In this document: positions 6,724 through 9,909 of the stretch, piece by piece
How the letters are laid out: every line of letters starts with the position of its first letter
Numbering within the stretch: position 1 is the first letter of the stretch
Assembly: GCA_012800135.1 (NCBI GenBank)
Contig: JAAZJV010000326.1
Location: 1 to 9,909 of the forward strand
Length of the DNA: 9,909 nt
Reading direction: 5' to 3'
DNA from: Clostridiaceae bacterium
Lineage (GTDB): Bacteria; Bacillota; Clostridia; Saccharofermentanales; DTU023
Notes under the pieces: model-generated
The model's database searches: none
Seen by the model: the letters and a program-made list of their open reading frames with translations, nothing else
What the model was told of the DNA's origin: nothing
Program-made: the position numbers and the translations under genes

Positions 6724-8337
6724 TCATAATAAACTCTTAATTAAGCTCAAAACTCTTTGGCGGCCGTTCCGTAAATCATGCGCAAGCAGTTTTTCCTGAA
6801 ATCTTAGTCGGTCCTCCATTGGCAGACGCAGATACATATCAATCGTTGATTTGATCACGGTATCGCTTGGGTTGAGGCCGATATATGAAAAACCGTTTTC
6901 GTTTGAAACAAAATTATGTCTTTCTTCGCGTCGATTCTGCGCCATTGAAATCGTCGGAATACCGAGCATTGCTAACTCGTAGCCGGTGCGCCCTCTCGAT
7001 GTAACGGCAATATCGCATTCAGACATCAATTCCGGCATGTTGGTAACATTATAAACCACATTAATATGCGGATATTTATTGTATTGAAACAGCCTGTCGA
7101 CACCCTCTTTAGCCTTTCCAAGCACTACGGTAAAAGACCATTTTTCATATGAACGATCCTTGACAATATTTAATATCCGATCAGAATAATTTTGCGGATC
7201 AGAACCCCCAAAACTGATAAATACCTTCTTGACGTTTTCCTTGATTTTTATTGGCGTGTAATATAGAAAATCTTTTGGTGAAACATAGTAGCGTTTGCCG
7301 CTTTTAATCCGAGCCGAATCCGGCCGTTCGTAAAGAGCATTAAACACTAAATCTGCGATGTGAGCCCCCTCTCCGTCATCCTCAAAATTGATAATAACTG
7401 ATTCAGGCAAGGCATTCTTAAGCGCTATCATATAATCAATACTTGTATTTAATATGTCATTTATAAATATATCGTATGTCTTTGACTCCACGTGGAGAAA
7501 TAGATCCCCGATGCCGTTAACTCCTATAAGATCATGCTTTGTATCACCAAAAAGCACCGGATCAGTCTGGTTAATATCATAAAAAATATCAGGTTTAAAA
7601 TAAAACTCATCGGCAATTTCCAGTGCCCGATAAATATGCCCTATGCCGCGTGATTTATTCCCGTTAACATACAGTGCGACATGCGGCGTAACCATAAGCT
7701 CGGAAGCCAATATTAAATCCAGACTCGAATCAATATCTATTGCTTCTTCTTCACTAATCTCAAACACTTGAATATCTTTGCCAAGTCGAGAAACCGGAGT
7801 GATCGCTGAACTTTTAGAGATGACAAAAGCGCCTGTCTCCATATAATGCGGCGGCAGGAATTGTCGATTAACCCTTTCTGAATAATTTGGAATAACAATA
7901 TTATCTTTTTTTGTCCAGCTTAAATGGGGACGATTAACAACAGAAATAACGCTGTCGCAATCGGTGTCCAGTGAATATCTTATGGCGGCGCTCAGTGTCT
8001 CCGGTTTTAATGTTGGGGAAGTCGGCTGCATCGTGATAACGTAGTCCGCATGGCAGCCTTTTACTGCATCATACACAACGGCATCAAGCGTGACATCATC
8101 GGCACACAGTTCTTTCTTCCGCCAATGTACTGCAACTCCTAAATGAGCAGCAATGGTTGCAACTGATTCCGAATCCGTGGTCACAATGATCCGGTCAATG
8201 TAGGGACAATCTAATGCTGTTTTTATGGAATAATATACTAACGGATTGCCGCCGATAAGCCGTATATTTTTATTAGGAATTCCACGAGATCCTGCTCTTG
8301 CAGGTATTACAGCTATTGTATGCTTCTTTTGATCCAT
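6724..8337 (-). CDS. Fusion of CMP-nonulosonate synthetase (NeuA-like) and PseG-like UDP-sugar hydrolase
   Basis: A 537-residue two-domain enzyme. Residues 1 to about 217 are a CMP-sialate synthetase-type cytidylyltransferase: IPARAGSRGIPNKNIR (11-26, nucleotide binding), TTDSE (53-57), QPTSP (104-108) and IDID (200-203, metal site). Residues about 218-537 form a GT-B-like PseG domain: GIGHIYRALEIA (231-242, with the His corresponding to the PseG catalytic base), FISFGGSDPQN (373-383) and SRGRTGYELAMLGIPTI (447-463). PseG hydrolyses UDP from a 2,4-diacetamido-trideoxy sugar, giving NeuB its substrate; the first domain then activates the product with CTP. One chain thus supplies the steps before and after NeuB. 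It is the first gene of the operon, with AGGAGA seven bases before the ATG. PseG suggests pseudaminic acid, but orthologous fusions could act on a legionaminic-type precursor. Confidence 0.9.
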   Translation of the reverse strand: MDQKKHTIAVIPARAGSRGIPNKNIRLIGGNPLVYYSIKTALDCPYIDRIIVTTDSESVATIAAHLGVAVHWRKKELCADDVTLDAVVYDAVKGCHADYVITMQPTSPTLKPETLSAAIRYSLDTDCDSVISVVNRPHLSWTKKDNIVIPNYSERVNRQFLPPHYMETGAFVISKSSAITPVSRLGKDIQVFEISEEEAIDIDSSLDLILASELMVTPHVALYVNGNKSRGIGHIYRALEIADEFYFKPDIFYDINQTDPVLFGDTKHDLIGVNGIGDLFLHVESKTYDIFINDILNTSIDYMIALKNALPESVIINFEDDGEGAHIADLVFNALYERPDSARIKSGKRYYVSPKDFLYYTPIKIKENVKKVFISFGGSDPQNYSDRILNIVKDRSYEKWSFTVVLGKAKEGVDRLFQYNKYPHINVVYNVTNMPELMSECDIAVTSRGRTGYELAMLGIPTISMAQNRREERHNFVSNENGFSYIGLNPSDTVIKSTIDMYLRLPMEDRLRFQEKLLAHDLRNGRQRVLSLIKSLL

Positions 8338-8389
8338 CGCTCAGTCTCCTGAAAAATCAAATCGCTTGCTTAAACACCTTGCTCGGACA

Positions 8390-8418
8390 ATTATAGCGAT
8401 AATTATGAAATTTGTATA
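8390..8418 (-). promoter_or_regulatory. Promoter of the five-gene glycan operon
   Basis: On the minus strand TATACA (8418-8413, four of six matches to TTGACA) is followed by an ideal 17-base spacer and a perfect TATAAT (8395-8390). Transcription would start near 8383, giving a leader of about 45 bases before the ATG at 8337. The inverted repeat AATTAT-AGCG-ATAATT (8389-8404) covers the -10 and could be an operator, though it is AT-rich and may be chance. Confidence 0.6.
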
Positions 8419-8472
8419 TCTAACCTTATTAGCTCAATTCATACCGGCTATCTTCCGCGAAGAGAACTAACA

Positions 8473-8481
8473 TGATAAAAT
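8473..8481 (+). promoter_or_regulatory. Extended -10 promoter motif upstream of the LRR gene
   Basis: TGATAAAAT combines the TGn extension with TAAAAT (five of six matches to TATAAT). No good -35 lies 16-18 bases upstream. If used, the transcript would start near 8488 and carry a leader of about 170 bases to the LRR start at 8659, including the small ORF and both hairpins. Confidence 0.35.
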
Positions 8482-8505
8482 ACTATAAAGAATAGAAGGG
8501 TTCTC

Positions 8506-8601
8506 ATGACTTTCTGCAATGAGGCAATATATGAGGTCACGCCACGGCTGAACCGGCTTGTTATATTGCGTGGTTCGCGGAAAAAGAGGCAGCAGCTTTA
8601 G
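8506..8601 (+). CDS. Possible 31-residue small ORF in the LRR leader
   Basis: ATG at 8506 is preceded by AGAAGGG with a five-base spacer, a plausible ribosome binding site, and runs to TAG at 8599-8601. The peptide begins MTFCNEAIYEVTPRL and ends in a basic tail (RGSRKKRQQL). I do not recognise it. The ORF covers the stem-loop at 8524-8569 and its stop codon lies at the loop of the hairpin at 8591-8606, so translation would unfold the leader; this could be a regulatory leader peptide. A frame of this length could equally be chance. Confidence 0.25.
   Translation: MTFCNEAIYEVTPRLNRLVILRGSRKKRQQL
8524..8569 (+). ncRNA. Candidate structured leader (stem-loop) upstream of the LRR gene
   Basis: GCAATATA (8524-8531) pairs perfectly with TATATTGC (8562-8569), enclosing 30 bases in which CGG-CTGAA-CCG (8545-8555) can form an inner hairpin. 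Competing pairings are possible: CCACG (8542-8546) with CGTGG (8569-8573), and GAACC (8550-8554) with GGTTC (8572-8576). Mutually exclusive pairings are a hallmark of regulatory leaders, but no known riboswitch class was matched and no terminator follows. Confidence 0.3.
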
Positions 8602-8606
8602 CTGTT
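8591..8606 (+). other. Small hairpin in the LRR leader
   Basis: AGCAGC (8591-8596) and GCTGTT (8601-8606) form six pairs including one G-T, around a TTTA loop. There is no T-run after it, so it is not a standard terminator. It overlaps the stop codon of the possible small ORF. Confidence 0.3.
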
Positions 8607-8642
8607 TAGCAAGGAAACAGATTGTTATTCTATTTTGCGTGC

Positions 8643-8648
8643 AGGAGG
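8643..8648 (+). promoter_or_regulatory. Ribosome binding site of the LRR gene
   Basis: A perfect AGGAGG lies ten bases before ATG 8659. It fixes that start codon, which is also supported by the signal peptide that follows. The reading frame then stays open to the end of the window. Confidence 0.85.
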
Positions 8649-8658
8649 ATAAGACAAA

Positions 8659-9909
8659 ATGAAGAAAGCAAAGATCAGGAGGACCATTCTATTGCTCCTC
8701 GTGAGCCTATTTTTGGCACAGATCGCAGCACCCGCACTTTCCGTTCCCGCGTATGCGAGTGCCCCTTCCGAACAGACTTCCGTCACGGAAGACGAGCTGA
8801 CAGATCCGACAAAGATGCCCCCTCCCGAAGAAACCGGCTCAGAGAAATCCGCTCCGACAGATGATCCGCCCGCGGATAAGGCGCCGGAAGAATCGGATAA
8901 GGCGAATGAGAAATCGGGAACACGATACTATTCGAATAATCCGGACGATTTTGTTATTGAGAATGGCGTTCTGGTAGAATACCGAGGCTCCGACACGCAT
9001 ATCACCATTCCTTCAACAGTCGAAAAGATTGGACAACATGTTTTTTCGGATAAGACATTCATAGAATGGGTTGTGATACCTCCATCCGTTATAGAAATTG
9101 ACACTTCTGCTTTTTTAAGATGTACCGGCCTCGAAGGCGTGACATTTTCCGAAGGCTTGGAAATAATCGGAAACAGTGCTTTTCAGCAGTGCACCAATTT
9201 TCAAGTCGCATCCCTTCCGCTCAGTTTGGCTGAGATAGGAGATCACGCGTTTTGGGATTGCACCAGCCTTCAAGCTCTATATTTTAAGCCCGACACCTAT
9301 CTATACATTAACCAACGTGCTTTTGAAAATTGTGCAATAAACGAACTCACACTCCCGGCTGACACATGGTACATTGGAAAAAACGCTTTTAAGAATAATA
9401 CTTCCTTAACGGCACTCAATTTGCCCGAAGGCGTAAGAAATGTTGATGATAACGCTTTTAGAGGCTGTACATCTTTAATCGAGGTTGATCTTCCCGGATC
9501 ACTTGAAATTGTGCCTCGCGGTATGTTTGCTGAATGCACGTCGTTGGAAACCGTAGTCATGCGACCCGGCATCATTGAAATTAAAGGTTATACTAACGAC
9601 TATTACCCCGGCGCTTTTCACGGATGTACGAAGCTAAAGAGTGTGACGCTGCCTTCATCGTCATATGAACTCGGCCGTTATGCATTTTTCAATACTCCGT
9701 CCCTGCTTAGCGTCATCATTCCCCCAAGCGTCACGATTATGGGTGAACGAGCTTTCGACGAGGGTCAACATCTTCTGATCAAAGGCAGAATAGGGTCTCG
9801 CGCTCAATCGTTTGCCGCTGAAAACAACAATCGTTTTCAGGGGACATTACCCCCGGTCGACTGGATCAATGTCAAGCGGCTGACCGGCAACAGACTGCAA
9901 ATTACTTGG
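8659..9909 (+). CDS. Secreted BspA-like leucine-rich-repeat (LRR_5) surface protein, 3' end outside window
   Basis: The frame stays open for 417 codons to the window edge. Residues 1-33 form a signal peptide: basic MKKAKIRR, a hydrophobic core, and likely cleavage after Ala-Tyr-Ala (31-33). Residues 34-92 are a Pro/Glu/Asp/Lys-rich linker. Residues 116-375 form eleven LRR_5 repeats with the pattern lpxsvxxIgxxAFxxCtsLxxv. IKGRIGSRAQSFAAEN (374-389) is the usual cap after such repeats, and DWINVKRLTGNRLQITW (401-417) looks like the beginning of a fibronectin-III or similar beta-sandwich domain. The family serves in adhesion or binding at the cell surface; the ligand and the anchoring mode (cell-wall repeats or sortase signal) are beyond the window. 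It is divergent from the glycan operon, so co-function is only suggested by position. The linker is visibly GC-richer than the repeats. Confidence 0.88.
   Translation, partial: MKKAKIRRTILLLLVSLFLAQIAAPALSVPAYASAPSEQTSVTEDELTDPTKMPPPEETGSEKSAPTDDPPADKAPEESDKANEKSGTRYYSNNPDDFVIENGVLVEYRGSDTHITIPSTVEKIGQHVFSDKTFIEWVVIPPSVIEIDTSAFLRCTGLEGVTFSEGLEIIGNSAFQQCTNFQVASLPLSLAEIGDHAFWDCTSLQALYFKPDTYLYINQRAFENCAINELTLPADTWYIGKNAFKNNTSLTALNLPEGVRNVDDNAFRGCTSLIEVDLPGSLEIVPRGMFAECTSLETVVMRPGIIEIKGYTNDYYPGAFHGCTKLKSVTLPSSSYELGRYAFFNTPSLLSVIIPPSVTIMGERAFDEGQHLLIKGRIGSRAQSFAAENNNRFQGTLPPVDWINVKRLTGNRLQITW
9004..9783 (+). repeat. Eleven tandem LRR_5 repeats, 69-base period
   Basis: The encoded repeats begin at residues 116, 139, 162, 185, 208, 231, 254, 277, 300, 330 and 353. 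All are exactly 23 residues (69 bases) except the ninth, which has 30 residues through an insertion around GYTNDYY (310-316). Repeat 5 shifts residues within the unit yet keeps the length. DNA identity between repeats is low, so they are old or diverged duplications. Confidence 0.8.

Larger units (their letters stand above)
8338..8658. other. Divergent regulatory region between glycan operon and LRR gene
   Basis: These 321 bases hold the operon promoter on the minus strand (8390-8418). On the plus strand they hold an extended -10 motif (8473-8481), a possible 31-codon ORF (8506-8601), a stem-loop (8524-8569), a smaller hairpin (8591-8606) and the SD of the LRR gene (8643-8648). No known riboswitch consensus was recognised. 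Confidence 0.6.

Noticed and set aside
8581..8620. Possible cyclic-di-GMP riboswitch before the LRR gene (a GGCAGCAG and AGCAAGGAAAC-like stretch)
   Set aside because: The conserved core elements and their spacing are not present.
1..9909. CRISPR array, tRNA, rRNA, insertion sequence or toxin-antitoxin genes
   Set aside because: No regularly spaced direct repeats, RNA gene cores, transposase motifs or such gene pairs were found; the only tandem repeat is the protein-coding LRR array.

Overview
This window looks like a surface-glycan locus from a Gram-positive anaerobe, most likely a clostridial member of the Bacillota. The clues are purine-rich Shine-Dalgarno (SD) sites of the AGGAGG type, moderate to low GC, a BspA-type leucine-rich-repeat surface protein with a Gram-positive style signal peptide, and a WecG/TagA/CpsF-family glycosyltransferase. 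The taxon is an inference; no rRNA or other marker gene is present.

Layout, left to right. (1) Positions 1-53 hold the first 17 codons of a leftward gene with a strong SD; its N-terminus resembles dihydroorotase and related amidohydrolases. (2) A 778-base stretch without a convincing gene follows, containing a 12-bp palindrome, two imperfect hairpins and promoter-like motifs. (3) A rightward AT-rich gene (832-2259) encodes a Wzx-type polysaccharide flippase and has no visible ribosome binding site. (4) A 150-base convergent gap has no clear terminator. (5) A tight leftward five-gene operon spans 8337 down to 2410. In transcription order it encodes a CMP-nonulosonate synthetase fused to a PseG-like UDP-sugar hydrolase, a NeuB-family nonulosonate synthase, a 623-residue polytopic O-antigen polymerase/ligase-like protein with a large soluble insert, a left-handed beta-helix acyltransferase, and a WecG/TagA/CpsF glycosyltransferase. 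(6) A 321-base divergent region carries a good promoter for the operon, and on the other strand a structured leader with a possible 31-codon small ORF. (7) A rightward gene, cut by the window end, encodes a secreted LRR_5 (BspA-like) protein with eleven repeats.

How the parts fit: the first two operon genes can hydrolyse a UDP-linked diacetamido sugar, condense the free sugar with phosphoenolpyruvate to give a nine-carbon sialic-acid-like acid (legionaminic or pseudaminic type), and activate it with CTP. TagA-like, acyltransferase and polymerase/ligase proteins would assemble, decorate and polymerise or attach a glycan containing it, and the convergent flippase would export the lipid-linked unit. 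The enzymes that make the UDP-sugar precursor, the initiating phosphoglycosyltransferase and a dedicated nonulosonate transferase are not in the window, so they must lie elsewhere if the pathway is complete. The most unusual items are the soluble insert in the polymerase/ligase, the synthetase-hydrolase fusion, a NeuB variant lacking the usual NHNG motif, and the structured LRR leader.
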